A stretch of DNA of 64,000 bases from Craurococcus roseus (GTDB lineage: Bacteria > Pseudomonadota > Alphaproteobacteria > Acetobacterales > Acetobacteraceae). Position 1 is the stretch's first letter; each line of letters starts with the position of its first letter. Both the position numbers and the translations under genes were made by a program. The stretch is from the NCBI RefSeq assembly GCF_039523795.1, contig NZ_BAAAFZ010000006.1:62001-126000 (forward strand), read 5' to 3'. The notes beneath the pieces were generated by a model. It did no database searches, was not told the origin of the DNA, and worked only from the letters and a program-made list of their open reading frames with translations. Shown piece by piece: positions 9,105 through 20,174 of this stretch.

Positions 9105-9488
9105 ATGCTCACCGAAGCCGTCGTGGCCGCCACGCTCCTGGTCGGCGCCCTCTTCCTGTTCGTGGGTTCGTTCGGGCTTGCGAAGCTCCCGGACCTCATG
9201 CGGCGCCTGCACGCGCCGACCAAGGCGACGACGCTGGGGATCGGGGCGTCCCTGGTCGCGTCCATGCTCTACTTCCTCCTGGTCGAGGGCGACCCGTCCG
9301 TCCACGAGTTGCTGATCACCGTTTTCCTTTTCCTGACGGCGCCGGTCAGCGCCCAGATGATCTCCAAGGCGCACATGCTGCGCGAGAGGCGCCTCCGCGA
9401 CGCCCTGCCCGGCACGGGCCGTGCCGTCGGCTGGGCGACGCTCGACCCGGCGCGGGCGGACAAGCGGGCGGAAACGGCGGAGCGCTGA
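9105..9488 (+). CDS. mrpG: Mrp antiporter subunit G
   Basis: A 127-residue last subunit of the Mrp complex. LFVGSFGLAKLPDLMRRLHA, KATTLGIG and TAPVSAQMISKA are the three MnhG signatures. Three helices are followed by a soluble tail of about 35 residues that is rich in Arg and Ala and longer than in many homologues. A ribosome binding site (GGGGCGG) precedes the ATG 11 bp after mrpF. The gene faces glmS across a 149-bp convergent gap. Confidence 0.92.
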   Translation: MLTEAVVAATLLVGALFLFVGSFGLAKLPDLMRRLHAPTKATTLGIGASLVASMLYFLLVEGDPSVHELLITVFLFLTAPVSAQMISKAHMLRERRLRDALPGTGRAVGWATLDPARADKRAETAER

Positions 9489-9513
9489 ACCGCTCGGGCA
9501 GGCCGCCAAGTCC

Positions 9514-9532
9514 CCGGCGCGCGTGACGCCGG
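9514..9532. terminator. possible hairpin between mrpG and glmS
   Basis: CCGGCG and CGCCGG form a 6-bp stem around a 7-nt loop, 25 bp after the mrpG stop in the convergent gap. No T-run follows on either strand, so this is a weak terminator candidate and could be a chance GC-rich repeat. Confidence 0.25.
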
Positions 9533-9637
9533 CCGAGTCCGAGCGGCGCACGGGGGGCGGGGCCGGCTGGCGAAGCGCGGGCGCAATTGGCGACACCCCA
9601 TTGGGGGCGGACGTGATCGGGGCGGCGGAAGGCGCCG

Positions 9638-11460
<1,823 letters not shown>

Positions 11461-11461
<1 letters not shown>

Positions 11462-12780
11462 TACGCGCCGCTCCCCTTCGCCGCCTTCGGCTTCACGCCC
11501 CGGCCCGGCTTGTTCACCTGCCGCCCGCGCGCGAGCGCCATGGCGTCGTCCGGCACATCCTCCGTCACCACGCTGCCCGCCGCCACCAGGGCCCGCGCGC
11601 CGACCCGCACGGGCGCGACCAGAGCGGTGTCGCTGCCGATGAAGGCGTTCTCGCCGATCTCGGTGCGGTGCTTGCTGGCGCCGTCGTAGTTGCAGGTGAT
11701 GGTCCCGGCGCCGATGTTGGCGCCGGCGCCCACTACGGCGTCGCCGAGGTAGGACAGGTGGCCGGCCTTGGCGCCTTCGCCGAGCAGCGCGGCCTTGATC
11801 TCCACGAAGTTGCCGACATGCGCCCGCGGCCCGACCTCCGTCCCCGGCCGCAGCCGGGCGAAGGGGCCGATGGTGGCGCCGCTTCGGACGGTGCAGCCGG
11901 CGAGGTGGCTGAAGGCGTGGATCTCGGCCCCATCCTCCACCACCACGCCCGGGCCGAAGACCACGTTCGGCCCCACGGTGACGTCCTGGCCGAGCCGGGT
12001 GTCCCAGGACAGGAACACCGTCTCGGGCGCGGCGAGGGTGGCGCCGCCTTCCAGCGCCGCCGCGCGCAGCGCCGCCTGGGCCGTGGCTTCCGCCTGCGCC
12101 AGCTCGGCCCGGCTGTTGATGCCGCGTAGTTCCGCTTCGGGCGCCTCCTCGGCGACCACGCGCTCGCCGTCGGCGCGGGCGAGGGCGACCGCGTCCGTCA
12201 GGTAGTATTCGCCCTTGCTGTTGTGGTTGCGGAGCGCGCGCAGCCAGCGCAGCAGGCTGGCGGCCGGGGCGCAGACCACGCCGGCGTTGCAGAGGCCGAT
12301 GCCGCGCTCGGCCGCGTCAGCGTCCGCCCATTCCACCACCCGGAGCACGTCGCCTGACGGCCCCCGCACCACCCGGCCGTAGCGTCCGGGGTCCGCCGGC
12401 CGCATGGCCAGCAGGGCGAGGCCGGCCTCGGCGCGGCGGGCCAGGAGGCGGCGCAGGGTGTCGGCGGAGATCAAAGGGTTGTCGGCGTAGAGCACCGCTG
12501 CTGTGCCGTCGAAGCCTTCCAGCAGCGGTGCCGCCTGGAGGGCGGCGTGGCCGGTGCCGAGCCGCTCGGCCTGGACCACCGTGGGGTGAGGCGCCGCGGC
12601 GCGTTCCAGGGCCTCCATGCCGGGCCCGACCACCACCACGATGCGGTCGAAGGCCGCTTCGCAAGCGGCGATCAGGTGGTTCAGCATGGGCCGGCCGGCG
12701 ATGGGGTGGAGCGCCTTGGGCAACGAAGAACGCATCCGGGTGCCGAGCCCGGCGGCGAGGATGATGGCGGCGGCTGGCAT
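11461..12780 (-). CDS. glmU: bifunctional UDP-N-acetylglucosamine pyrophosphorylase / glucosamine-1-phosphate N-acetyltransferase
   Basis: Cytoplasmic enzyme for the last two steps of UDP-GlcNAc synthesis. The uridyltransferase domain opens with AAAIILAAGLGTRMRSSLPK, the nucleotide-binding signature. The C-terminal half is a left-handed beta-helix of hexapeptide repeats with VEIKAALLGEGAKAGHLSYL and NIGAGTITCNYDG, which carry acetyltransferase residues. I start at the ATG that puts the signature at residue 3, giving 439 residues. An in-frame ATG 63 bp upstream would add 21 residues with no family resemblance. The first gene of the glmU-glmS pair. Confidence 0.95.
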
Positions 12781-12922
12781 CCCGCTTCGGTATCCGCTGC
12801 GCCCCGCCGGCGGCAAGTCTGGCCGGGCGGTCAGAAGGTTCATCTCGTGTTGCCGGATGTGACGGTGGCGAGGGTGGGAGGGGAGCCGCCTCGATTCCTT
12901 GCTGTGGTACTTGCCCCGGCGC

Positions 12923-13102
12923 TCAGCCTTGGTGGCGGAGCGCGATGACCGCCGCCGCGAGCCCGCTCAGCAGCGACGTGAGGCCGAAGGCCGGCGCGGC
13001 CAGCAGGGCCGGCGTGGCGAGGGTGGCGGTGCCGAGGGCCAGTCCGACGGCCCCGAACCCCGCGATGGCGGCGAACACGGCCAAGAAGCACAGGGGCAGC
13101 AT
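12923..13102 (-). CDS. small hydrophobic membrane protein of unknown function (59 aa)
   Basis: A 59-residue protein, hydrophobic throughout except for the C-terminal RHQG, with two predicted membrane helices joined by a short Ala/Thr/Pro-rich linker. TGAGGATTTCGCA directly before the ATG is a good ribosome binding site, which supports a real gene. The stretch CFLAVFAAIAGFGAVGLALG loosely resembles the N-terminal part of the other tiny protein in this window (between thrC and the alpha/beta hydrolase), and both recall DUF1328-like small membrane proteins. Function unknown. Confidence 0.55.
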   Translation of the reverse strand: MLPLCFLAVFAAIAGFGAVGLALGTATLATPALLAAPAFGLTSLLSGLAAAVIALRHQG

Positions 13103-13186
13103 TGCGAAATCCTCATGACAAATCGGACACGATACGTTGCGCCACGATCTTGCCATGATGTGGGGGCGGATTGCCACAATTACGAT

Positions 13187-13220
13187 GCCGCCGTCCTCAC
13201 CTCCCGGCGAGGACGGCGGC
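13187..13220. terminator. strong GC-rich hairpin downstream of the Tim44-domain gene
   Basis: Two perfect 12-bp arms (GCCGCCGTCCTC and its complement) flank a 10-nt loop. It lies 26 bp after the stop of the Tim44-like gene, in the direction of that gene. On the minus strand the stem is followed by ATCGTAATTGTGG and not by a clean T-run, so termination may be only partial. The small membrane protein gene lies just beyond. Confidence 0.6.
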
Positions 13221-13245
13221 ACAGCCCCTGACAGGGAACTGGTTT

Positions 13246-14232
13246 TCAGGCGTTGGCGGTTTGCTGGACGGCCGAGAGCAGCCAAGGGCCGCCTTGAGTC
13301 CGCGTGAAGGTCCAAAGCTCGACCGCCTCGGTGCGACGGTCGGGGTGGCCCTCCACCACCGCGCCGTCCGACAGGCTCCGGGTCACGTCCACCAGGGAGA
13401 AGCGCATGGCAACGGTGGCGTATTCGCGCTCGCCTTCGCGCCACGCTTCGGACAAATCGCCCTGCTCCAGCTTCACGTCGCGGGTCTCGTTGCGCCAGCC
13501 GCGGGCTTCCAGGTCGGAAAGGTCGCGGCGGAAGTAGCCGGCCATTTCCGGCGTGGACAAGCGCTGCAAGGCCGTGAGGTCCTGACGCGACCAAGCCGCG
13601 TTGACGTCCTTCAGGTTGCGCTCGAACGCCTCGAAGTCGCCTTGGGTGAGCGCGACCGGCGCGCCGGCCGGCGCGCCGCCCGATCCGGAGCGGAGCGCGT
13701 GGCCGGGTCCGCTTTGCATCTCCCGCGCCATCGCGCCGCGCGGCGCGGCGCCGGCCATCGCGGGCTGCCCGGCCGGCAACGACCGCCGGCGCAGGAAGCC
13801 CACCACCAGCCACACCAAGCCGGCGATCAGAGCGATCTGGAGCAGGAAACCAAGGAAGGACGCGAAGCCGGTGAAGCCGCCGAACAGCCCGTGGCCGAAC
13901 AGCAAACCGCCGAGGCCCACGCCGATCAAGCCGCCCATCATGCCCGCCATGAAAGGCGAGCGGGAAAAGAAGCCGCCGGCCGGGTTGGGCTGGCCGATGG
14001 GCGTGCGCTGGCCCTGCTGGGCGACGGCGCCGCCGCGGCCCGGCTCGGTCATGGTCCGGTCGAATTGGCGGGTCTGGCCGGGGGACGTGCTGGTGCTCGG
14101 CGGTGCCGAGTAGGTGCGGGCGCCGCGGCTGCCGGACGACGCGCCGCCGCCCGGCCGGGCATCGGCCAGGGCCGGGGCGAGCGCCAGGGCCGCGGCCGCG
14201 ATGGCGGTCAGGACGAAAGAGGGGCGACGCAT
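13246..14232 (-). CDS. Tim44-like domain protein, membrane-anchored
   Basis: 328 residues. A signal peptide (residues 1-26, ending ADARP) is followed by a low-complexity Gly/Ser/Pro/Thr region, then a Gly/Phe-rich hydrophobic segment (FMAGMMGGLIGVGLGGLLFG and FLGFLLQIALIAGLVWLVVG, about residues 95-165), probably two membrane helices. The C-terminal 130 residues form a Tim44/MBA1-like domain (FEAFERNLKDVNAAWSRQDL, TPEMAGYFRRDL). In alphaproteobacteria, Tim44-domain proteins such as TimA are implicated in inner-membrane protein biogenesis. That role is inferred from family resemblance. Confidence 0.85.
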   Translation of the reverse strand: MRRPSFVLTAIAAAALALAPALADARPGGGASSGSRGARTYSAPPSTSTSPGQTRQFDRTMTEPGRGGAVAQQGQRTPIGQPNPAGGFFSRSPFMAGMMGGLIGVGLGGLLFGHGLFGGFTGFASFLGFLLQIALIAGLVWLVVGFLRRRSLPAGQPAMAGAAPRGAMAREMQSGPGHALRSGSGGAPAGAPVALTQGDFEAFERNLKDVNAAWSRQDLTALQRLSTPEMAGYFRRDLSDLEARGWRNETRDVKLEQGDLSEAWREGEREYATVAMRFSLVDVTRSLSDGAVVEGHPDRRTEAVELWTFTRTQGGPWLLSAVQQTANA

Positions 14233-14500
14233 TCTCGGGTCTCCACCGGGTTATGAGTTACCGATGATATAGGAAGCCGCCCCGCAATTGCGACGCCAAC
14301 CCGGCAGGGGCGCCAAGCCGGTTGGAAGCCGTTCCCCGGACCGCGGCGCCCTCCCTTTCAGGTTCCGAGGCTTTGTCAGTCGCGCTGGGGCCGACGACCT
14401 CGCGGCCACCGATCGCGCGGTGCCCAAGTGGGCGGCGGGCGAGCGCTACCCGGCGGCGCAGCTAGGGCACCTAGGCGGCGGCGCGCGCCGGCCTGAGCTA

Positions 14501-14926
14501 TCAGCGGTGCTCGGCCGGCACCGCCAGGTTGTTCGCCGGATTGGTGTCGTGCCTGGTCATGCGCGTGACCGGGCCGCCGCCGACGAGGGGCCGCAACGCC
14601 GCTTCGAGCGCGTCCGCGGCCTCCTTCGCGTAAATCTCCTGGCCGGCGACGCGCACGGCGAAGGCCTTTTCGTGCTTCGAACGCTTCTCGGCGTCTTCGA
14701 GCGTCGCCTTGGTCCACCTGTAGAGCGGGAACTCCTCCGGGCCTTCCTTCTCTGCCTCGGCGACGTAGCCCTCGAACGAGTCGAGCTGGCTGACCAGCGT
14801 CGCGCGGTGCTCCTCCAAGATGTCCAGCAGGGGGCGGAGCGCCGGGGCCCCGCCGCCCGAGCGCGCAGCGTCGGCCGCCTCGTCCGTCAGATAGACCCGG
14901 ATCTGGTATTGCCATTCCGCGCCCAT
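14501..14926 (-). CDS. conserved hypothetical cytoplasmic protein
   Basis: A 141-residue soluble protein rich in Ala and Glu. It starts MGAEWQYQIRVYLTD and has a helical middle (ILEEHRATLVSQLDSFEGYV). There is no signal peptide, membrane segment or motif that I recognise. It begins 7 bp after the tldE stop on the same strand, so it is the distal gene of that transcript and may relate to peptide or modification chemistry. Codon use is like its neighbours. Confidence 0.7.
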   Translation of the reverse strand: MGAEWQYQIRVYLTDEAADAARSGGGAPALRPLLDILEEHRATLVSQLDSFEGYVAEAEKEGPEEFPLYRWTKATLEDAEKRSKHEKAFAVRVAGQEIYAKEAADALEAALRPLVGGGPVTRMTRHDTNPANNLAVPAEHR

Positions 14927-14933
14927 GTGCGCC

Positions 14934-16277
14934 TCAAGCCCCCGCCACCGTCAGCCCCTCGACCCGCACCGTCGGCGCGTCGGTGCCGCGCTTGAACACC
15001 AGGTCGTCGGCCGGGTGCAGGTTGAGCAGCATGTCCTTCAGGTTGCCGGCGATGGTGATCTCGCTGACCGGCTCGGCGAGCGCGCCGTCGCGGATCATGA
15101 AGCCGGCGGCGCCGCGGCTGTAGTCGCCGGTGAGGCCGTTCACGCCCATGCCGATCAGCTCCGTGACGTAAAGCCCTTCGCGGATGTCCGACATCAAGGC
15201 TTCCGGCGTCACGGCGCCGGGTTCCAGCCAGAGGTTGGTGGGCGACGGCGAGGGCGGGCCGCCGGTGCCGCGGCTGGCGTGGCCGGTGCTGGCCATGTTG
15301 AGCTGGCGGGCGCTGCGCCAGTCCAGGATCCAAGTGGTGAGGACGCCGTCCTCGACGATGGCGCGGCGCTCGCCCTTCATGCCTTCGCCGTCGAAGGGCT
15401 TGCTGCGGAGGCCGCGGCGGCGCGTCGGGTCGTCCACCACCGTGAGGCCGGCGGGCAGCACGCGCTGGCCGAGCTTGTCCTTGAGGAAGGAGGTGCCGCG
15501 CGCGACCGCCGCGCCGTTGATTGCGCCGGCGAGGTGGCCGAGCAGGGAGCCGGCCACGCGCGGGTCGTACACCACCGGCAGCTTCGCCGTCTTGGGGCGG
15601 CGCGGGTTGAGGCGCGTGACCGCGCGTTCGCCAGCGCGGCGGCCGAGCGCGGCGGCGTCTTCCAGGTCGGAGAGGTGGACGGCGTAGGAGTAGTCGTAAT
15701 CCCGCTCCATCGCCGTGCCCTGCCCGGCGAGGGCGGTGACGGAAATGGAGTGGCTGGTGCGCCGGTACTCGCCGGCGAAGCCGTTGCTGGCGGCCAGCGC
15801 GATCGTGGTGCGGCCGAAGCCGGCCTCGGCGCCTTCGGAGTTGTTCACGCCGGACACGGCCAGCGCCGCCTCCTCGGCGGCGGCGGCGCGCGCCGCCAGG
15901 GCGTCGGCGTCCGGCTCGGCGGTGTCGTCGAACAGGTCGAAGTCCACCGAAACCAGCCCGTCCGGCACGTCCGCCAGGCCGCCGAACGGGTCTTCAGGCA
16001 CGGCGCGGGCCATCGCCACCGCGCGCTCGGCGAGGGACGCGAAGCCGGCGGGCGAGGGGTCGGTGGAGGAGACGATGGCTTGGCGCAGCTTGCCGCCCTC
16101 GCCGACGAAGACGCGCAGGCCGAGGTCGAAGCCCTCCGCGCGCTCGATCTGCTCGGTCTTGCCGAGGCGGCGCTGCACGGAGAGCGAGGCGGCGTTGACG
16201 AGGATGGCGTCCGCCGCGTCGGCGCCGGCCTTGCGCGCGGCCTCCACCAGCGCCTGGAGCGTGTCGGGGTTGTTCAT
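14934..16277 (-). CDS. tldE: TldE/PmbA-family metallopeptidase subunit
   Basis: 447 residues, the normal length. This is the non-metal-binding partner of the TldD/TldE complex, which unfolds and degrades small modified peptides and matures leader peptides such as microcin B17. Family blocks are AEGFDLGLRVFVGEGGKLRQ near the N-terminus, VVYDPRVAGSLLGHLAGAIN and FDGEGMKGERR in the middle, and GLYVTELIGMGVNGLTGDYS near the C-terminus. The HExxxH site of TldD is absent, as expected for the E/PmbA branch. TldD is not in this window. The M16 peptidase gene ends 25 bp upstream on the same strand. Confidence 0.92.
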   Translation of the reverse strand: MNNPDTLQALVEAARKAGADAADAILVNAASLSVQRRLGKTEQIERAEGFDLGLRVFVGEGGKLRQAIVSSTDPSPAGFASLAERAVAMARAVPEDPFGGLADVPDGLVSVDFDLFDDTAEPDADALAARAAAAEEAALAVSGVNNSEGAEAGFGRTTIALAASNGFAGEYRRTSHSISVTALAGQGTAMERDYDYSYAVHLSDLEDAAALGRRAGERAVTRLNPRRPKTAKLPVVYDPRVAGSLLGHLAGAINGAAVARGTSFLKDKLGQRVLPAGLTVVDDPTRRRGLRSKPFDGEGMKGERRAIVEDGVLTTWILDWRSARQLNMASTGHASRGTGGPPSPSPTNLWLEPGAVTPEALMSDIREGLYVTELIGMGVNGLTGDYSRGAAGFMIRDGALAEPVSEITIAGNLKDMLLNLHPADDLVFKRGTDAPTVRVEGLTVAGA

Positions 16278-16302
16278 CGGCGCACCTCCGGTGCGACGCC
16301 GC

Positions 16303-17568
16303 TCATGCCGCGAGCGCCTCGGCGATGGCGGGCACGGCCGGCACCTTGCCGGCGGGGCCGAGGGCGGCCAGCGTCGGCGCAGCGCGGAAGGCCGCGGCGG
16401 CGGCCTGCTGCACCTGCTCGACCGTGACGGCGGCGATCTTGGCCTTGGTCTCCTCCACCGGGATGACGCGGCCGTGGACGCGGAGCTGGGAGGCGAGTTG
16501 CTCGGCGCGGCTGCCGGTGCTCTCCAGCGACATCAGCAGGCCGGCGCGGAGCTGCGCCTTGGCGCGGTTCAGCTCGTCCTGCGTGACGTCGCGCTGCACG
16601 CGGCGCAGCTCTTCGAGGGTGACGGGCACCAGTTCCGCCGCTTCCGCCTCGCCGGTGCCGGCGTAAATGGCAAAGAGGCCGCTGTCCCGGAACGGGTGGG
16701 CGAAGGAGTAGATGGAGTAGACCAGGCCGCGCCGCTCCCGGATCTCCTGGAACAGGCGCGAGGACATGCCGCCGCCGAGCAGCGTGGAGAGCAGCATGGT
16801 CGGGTAGTAGAGCGGCGCGCCGTAGGGGACGGAGGGGAAGCCGAGCACGATGTGGACCTGGTCCAAGTCGCGCTCCTCTCGGAACTCGCCGCCGCCGTAA
16901 CGGGCGGCTTCCGGCGGGGGTGGGGCCACTTCCGGCATGTCTTCGAAGTGGCGCTGCACCAAGTCGAGCAGGCGGTCGTGGTCCAGCGCGCCGGCGGCGG
17001 CGACCACCATTCGCTCCGGCCCGTAGTGGCGGCGCATGTAGCCGGTCAGCGCCTCGCGCTTCATGGCGCCGATGACCTCCTCGGTGCCGAGGGTCGGGCG
17101 GCCCATCGGCTGCTTGGGGAAGGCGGTGGCCTGGAAGTGGTCGAAGATGATGTCGTCCGGCGTGTCGTTCGCTTGGCCGATTTCCTGGAGGATCACGCCG
17201 CGCTCGCGCTCCAGCTCCTCTGGCGCGAAGGTGGAGTGGGTGAGGATGTCGCCGATGATGTCGGCGGCGAGCGGCAGGTCCTCCTTCAGCACCTTGCAGT
17301 AGTAGGCGGTCTGCTCGCGCGCGGTGTAGGCGTTGAGGTGGCCGCCGACGTTCTCGATCTCGCGGGCGATGGCGGCGGCGTCGCGCTTCTCCGTGCCCTT
17401 GAAGGCCATGTGCTCCAGGAAGTGGGAGACGCCGTTCTCCTCCGCCGTCTCGTCGCGGGTGCCGGCGGCGACGTAGGCGCCGAAGGACACGGTTTCGACC
17501 CGGGGCATGGTTTCGGACACGACGGTCAGGCCGTTGGGCAGGCGGGTCACGCGGACGGCTTCGGACAT
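16303..17568 (-). CDS. M16-family zinc peptidase (processing-peptidase-like)
   Basis: 421 residues, typical of bacterial homologues of the beta subunit of mitochondrial processing peptidase. The inverted zinc motif HxxEH is at residues 49-53 (HFLEH, in SHFLEHMAFKG). A Gly-rich stretch, LSTLLGGGMSSRLFQEIRE, near residue 265 is the substrate-binding loop seen in the C-terminal half. It follows thrC by 34 bp. The pairing thrC-M16 downstream of the cytochrome oxidase genes is common in alphaproteobacteria. Confidence 0.93.
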   Translation of the reverse strand: MSEAVRVTRLPNGLTVVSETMPRVETVSFGAYVAAGTRDETAEENGVSHFLEHMAFKGTEKRDAAAIAREIENVGGHLNAYTAREQTAYYCKVLKEDLPLAADIIGDILTHSTFAPEELERERGVILQEIGQANDTPDDIIFDHFQATAFPKQPMGRPTLGTEEVIGAMKREALTGYMRRHYGPERMVVAAAGALDHDRLLDLVQRHFEDMPEVAPPPPEAARYGGGEFREERDLDQVHIVLGFPSVPYGAPLYYPTMLLSTLLGGGMSSRLFQEIRERRGLVYSIYSFAHPFRDSGLFAIYAGTGEAEAAELVPVTLEELRRVQRDVTQDELNRAKAQLRAGLLMSLESTGSRAEQLASQLRVHGRVIPVEETKAKIAAVTVEQVQQAAAAAFRAAPTLAALGPAGKVPAVPAIAEALAA

Positions 17569-17602
17569 GCGGTTCGGGGTCTCTCTTTCGCTGCGCGGAA
17601 CG

Positions 17603-19012
17603 TCAGGCGGCGACGTTGCGGCGGGTGTGGGCGCGGACTCCGGCCTCGACCTCGGCTAGGTCGGGGGCGAGCACGGCGTAGCGTTCCTCCCGACCATATA
17701 GGTCGGCCAGGGCCGGGGGCAGAGGGGGGCGGGCGCCGGTGGCCTTCTCCACCGCGTCCGGGAACTTGGCCGGGTGGGCGGTGGCGGCGACCACCACAGG
17801 GACGCCCGGGTCCTCCGGCGCCAGGGCGCGGGCGGCGGCGGTGCCGATGGCGGTGTGCGGGTCGGCGAGGTAGCCGGCGGTGTCCTTGAGGCGGCGGATC
17901 TCGGCGAGGGTGGCGTCGTCGTCGAGCGTGAAGCCGCGGAACAGCGTCGTGGCCCTGCGCCACGCCGCGTTGGGCACCGGCATCCGGCCTTCCTCGCGGA
18001 AGCGGAGCATCTGGGCCTCGGTGGCGGCGGGGTCGCGGTCCAGCAGTTCGAACAGCAGGCGTTCGAAGTTGGATGAGACCTGGATGTCCATGGAGGGCGA
18101 GAGGCTCGCCTCCACCCCGCGCACGGACATGTCGTTGGCAGCGAGGAAGCGCGCCAGGATGTCGTTGCGGTTGGCGCCGACGATCAGCCGCGCCACCGGC
18201 AGGCCCATGCGCCGGGCGGCCCAGGCGGCGAAGACGTTGCCGAAATTGCCGGTCGGCACGCTGAAGGCCACCGGGCGGTCGGGGGCGCCGAGCGCGAGCG
18301 CCGCGTAGGCGTAGTAGGGTATCTGCGCCGCGATCCGCGCCCAGTTGATGGAGTTCACCGCCGCCAGGCGCTGCTCCGTGCGGAAGGGCGCGTCGTTGAA
18401 CATGCCCTTCACCAGGTCCTGGCAGGTGTCGAAATCGCCTTCGACGGCGAAATTGCGGATGTTGGGTGAGAGCACGGTGGTCATCTGCCGCCGCTGCACC
18501 TCGCTGGTGCGGCCGAGCGGGTGGAGAATCACCACGTCCAGCGCCTCGCGGTCGCGGCAGGCCTCGATGGCGGCGGAGCCGGTGTCGCCGGAGGTGGCGC
18601 CCACGATCGTCACCCGTTCGCCCCGCCGCGCCAGGGCGTGGTCGAACAGGGGGCCGAGGAGCTGCATCGCCAAGTCCTTGAAGGCGAGCGTCGGGCCGTG
18701 GAACAGTTCCAGCGCGAAGGTCCGGTGGTCGAGCTGGATGAGCGGGGCGACGGCCGGGTGGCCGAAGCGGGCGTAAGCCGCGCCCGTCATGGCGCGCAGG
18801 GCCTCGAACGGCAGGGCGTCGCCGCAGAAGGGGTGGATCAGCCGGGCTGACAGCTCCGCGTAGGGCAGGCCGCGCAGGGCGCGCCATTCGGCGGTGCTGA
18901 GCGCCGGCCAGGTTTCGGGCAGGAACAGGCCGCCGTCCTCGGCCAAGCCGGCCAGGAGGACGCCTTCGAAGTCGCGGGGCGCGGCGCGGCCCCGGGTGGA
19001 GATGTAGCGCAT
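17603..19012 (-). CDS. thrC: threonine synthase
   Basis: Pyridoxal-phosphate enzyme converting O-phosphohomoserine to threonine and phosphate. 469 residues from MRYISTRG, the conserved family start; the frame is open for another 41 codons upstream but that part has no family resemblance. FHGPTLAFKDLAMQLLG carries the Schiff-base lysine (K112). GATSGDTGSAA binds the phosphate, and FSVPTGNFGNVFA follows near residue 245. Probably the first gene of thrC-M16-tldE-hypothetical. Confidence 0.95.
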   Translation of the reverse strand: MRYISTRGRAAPRDFEGVLLAGLAEDGGLFLPETWPALSTAEWRALRGLPYAELSARLIHPFCGDALPFEALRAMTGAAYARFGHPAVAPLIQLDHRTFALELFHGPTLAFKDLAMQLLGPLFDHALARRGERVTIVGATSGDTGSAAIEACRDREALDVVILHPLGRTSEVQRRQMTTVLSPNIRNFAVEGDFDTCQDLVKGMFNDAPFRTEQRLAAVNSINWARIAAQIPYYAYAALALGAPDRPVAFSVPTGNFGNVFAAWAARRMGLPVARLIVGANRNDILARFLAANDMSVRGVEASLSPSMDIQVSSNFERLLFELLDRDPAATEAQMLRFREEGRMPVPNAAWRRATTLFRGFTLDDDATLAEIRRLKDTAGYLADPHTAIGTAAARALAPEDPGVPVVVAATAHPAKFPDAVEKATGARPPLPPALADLYGREERYAVLAPDLAEVEAGVRAHTRRNVAA

Positions 19013-19168
19013 GTCGGCGGCAGGGTAGAGGATTCCGGCCGCGCCGGGTATCGGCGCGGGCCTTGCGCGTTCGTGATCGGGCGCGTCCCTCTCGCCCCCC
19101 CGGCCGTTAGCGTTCCGTTCAGGCCCGGCGCCCAACCTCGGCGGCCTCGGACGAGAGGAGATCGCGCC

Positions 19169-19330
19169 GTGGTCGCCGTGGTTCTGTGCGCCGCCTTCAG
19201 CGGCTTGGCCGGGTTCGGCTTGTCGCTCGCCATGTTCGAGGGCTGGGCGTCGGGCGCGGGGTCCGGGGCGCTGGCGCTCGGGCTGGCCGGCTTGGTCGGC
19301 GTGGCTTCCGCGCAGGCGCGGGCCGCGTAG
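19169..19330 (+). CDS. small hydrophobic membrane protein of unknown function (53 aa)
   Basis: A 53-residue frame starting with GTG, preceded by AGGAG at 8-nt spacing, with two hydrophobic stretches (VVLCAAFSGLAGFGLSLAMF and ALALGLAGLVGVASA). It is divergent from thrC and convergent with the alpha/beta hydrolase gene. The Cys-x4-x-x-AGFG arrangement resembles the other tiny protein near glmU. The case rests on the ribosome binding site and composition only. Confidence 0.4.
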   Translation: MVAVVLCAAFSGLAGFGLSLAMFEGWASGAGSGALALGLAGLVGVASAQARAA

Positions 19331-19358
19331 GCGCGCCGCTCGGAAAGCTTCCCGCTTT

Positions 19359-20174
19359 TCAGGCCCGCGCGGCGAGTCCGGCGACGAAGGCCGCGACGTC
19401 GGCCGCGACGCGGGCAGGCTCCTCCCAATGCGGCGCGTGCCCGGCGCCGGCGTGGACCACGAGCCGCGCCCGCGGCATGGCGGCCAAGAGCGCGTCCTGG
19501 TCGGCGCGGGTGGCGATCGCGTCTTGGTCGCCCCAGAGGAGCAGGGCCGGCGCCTCGATGCGGGCGGGCGCGTCCGCGGGTTCCATCTGCGCCTGCAGCG
19601 CCGCCCGCCAGATCCGCGCCGGCACCTTCAGGCTTTCCGCGACGGCCGTGTCCAGCAGGGCCGGCGGCACCTGCCGGGCGACGGTGCTCTCCTGGAACGC
19701 CCGCACGAAGGCCGGGTCGACTGGGTCTTCGAGCGTCGAGACGGCTCCGTCCCACAGCTCGCGCACCGCCGGGTTGCCGTGCAGCGTGGCGAAGGCGCCG
19801 ACGAGCACCAAGCCGCGCACGCGCCCTGGGCGGTCGGCGGCGAGGCGCCGGGCGACCTGGGAGCCCATCGAATGCCCGAGGACGACGGCGGAATCGAGCC
19901 CGAGCGCGTCCATGAGCCCCGCGATGTCCGCGGCGAGGTCGGCGGCGCGGTAGCCGGAGTCGGGGCGGCCCGCGTCGCCGTGGCCGCGCATGGAGGGGGC
20001 GACGGCTCGGATCGACGCGGGCAGGCGCGGCAGCATGGGCGCGAAGGAGCGCCAGGAGTCGGTGTAGCCGTGGAGCAGCAGCAACGGCGCCCCCGCGGGA
20101 TCGCCGTGCTCCGCGTAGGGGAGGTGCAACCCGCCCGGCAGTTCGGCTTGTGCGGTGGTGATGGCGTCCATCAT
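19359..20174 (-). CDS. alpha/beta-fold hydrolase
   Basis: A 271-residue single-domain hydrolase. LLLLHGYTDSW near residue 35 is the oxyanion-hole HG motif. The nucleophile elbow is GHSMGS (Ser near residue 100), an acidic residue follows in LLWGDQDAIA near 215, and the catalytic His is in GAGHAPHWEEP near 245. This is the architecture of esterases, lactonases and C-C hydrolases; the substrate is not evident. GGAGG sits 9 nt before the first of two adjacent ATG codons. Divergent from the DUF938 methyltransferase gene. Confidence 0.85.
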   Translation of the reverse strand: MMDAITTAQAELPGGLHLPYAEHGDPAGAPLLLLHGYTDSWRSFAPMLPRLPASIRAVAPSMRGHGDAGRPDSGYRAADLAADIAGLMDALGLDSAVVLGHSMGSQVARRLAADRPGRVRGLVLVGAFATLHGNPAVRELWDGAVSTLEDPVDPAFVRAFQESTVARQVPPALLDTAVAESLKVPARIWRAALQAQMEPADAPARIEAPALLLWGDQDAIATRADQDALLAAMPRARLVVHAGAGHAPHWEEPARVAADVAAFVAGLAARA

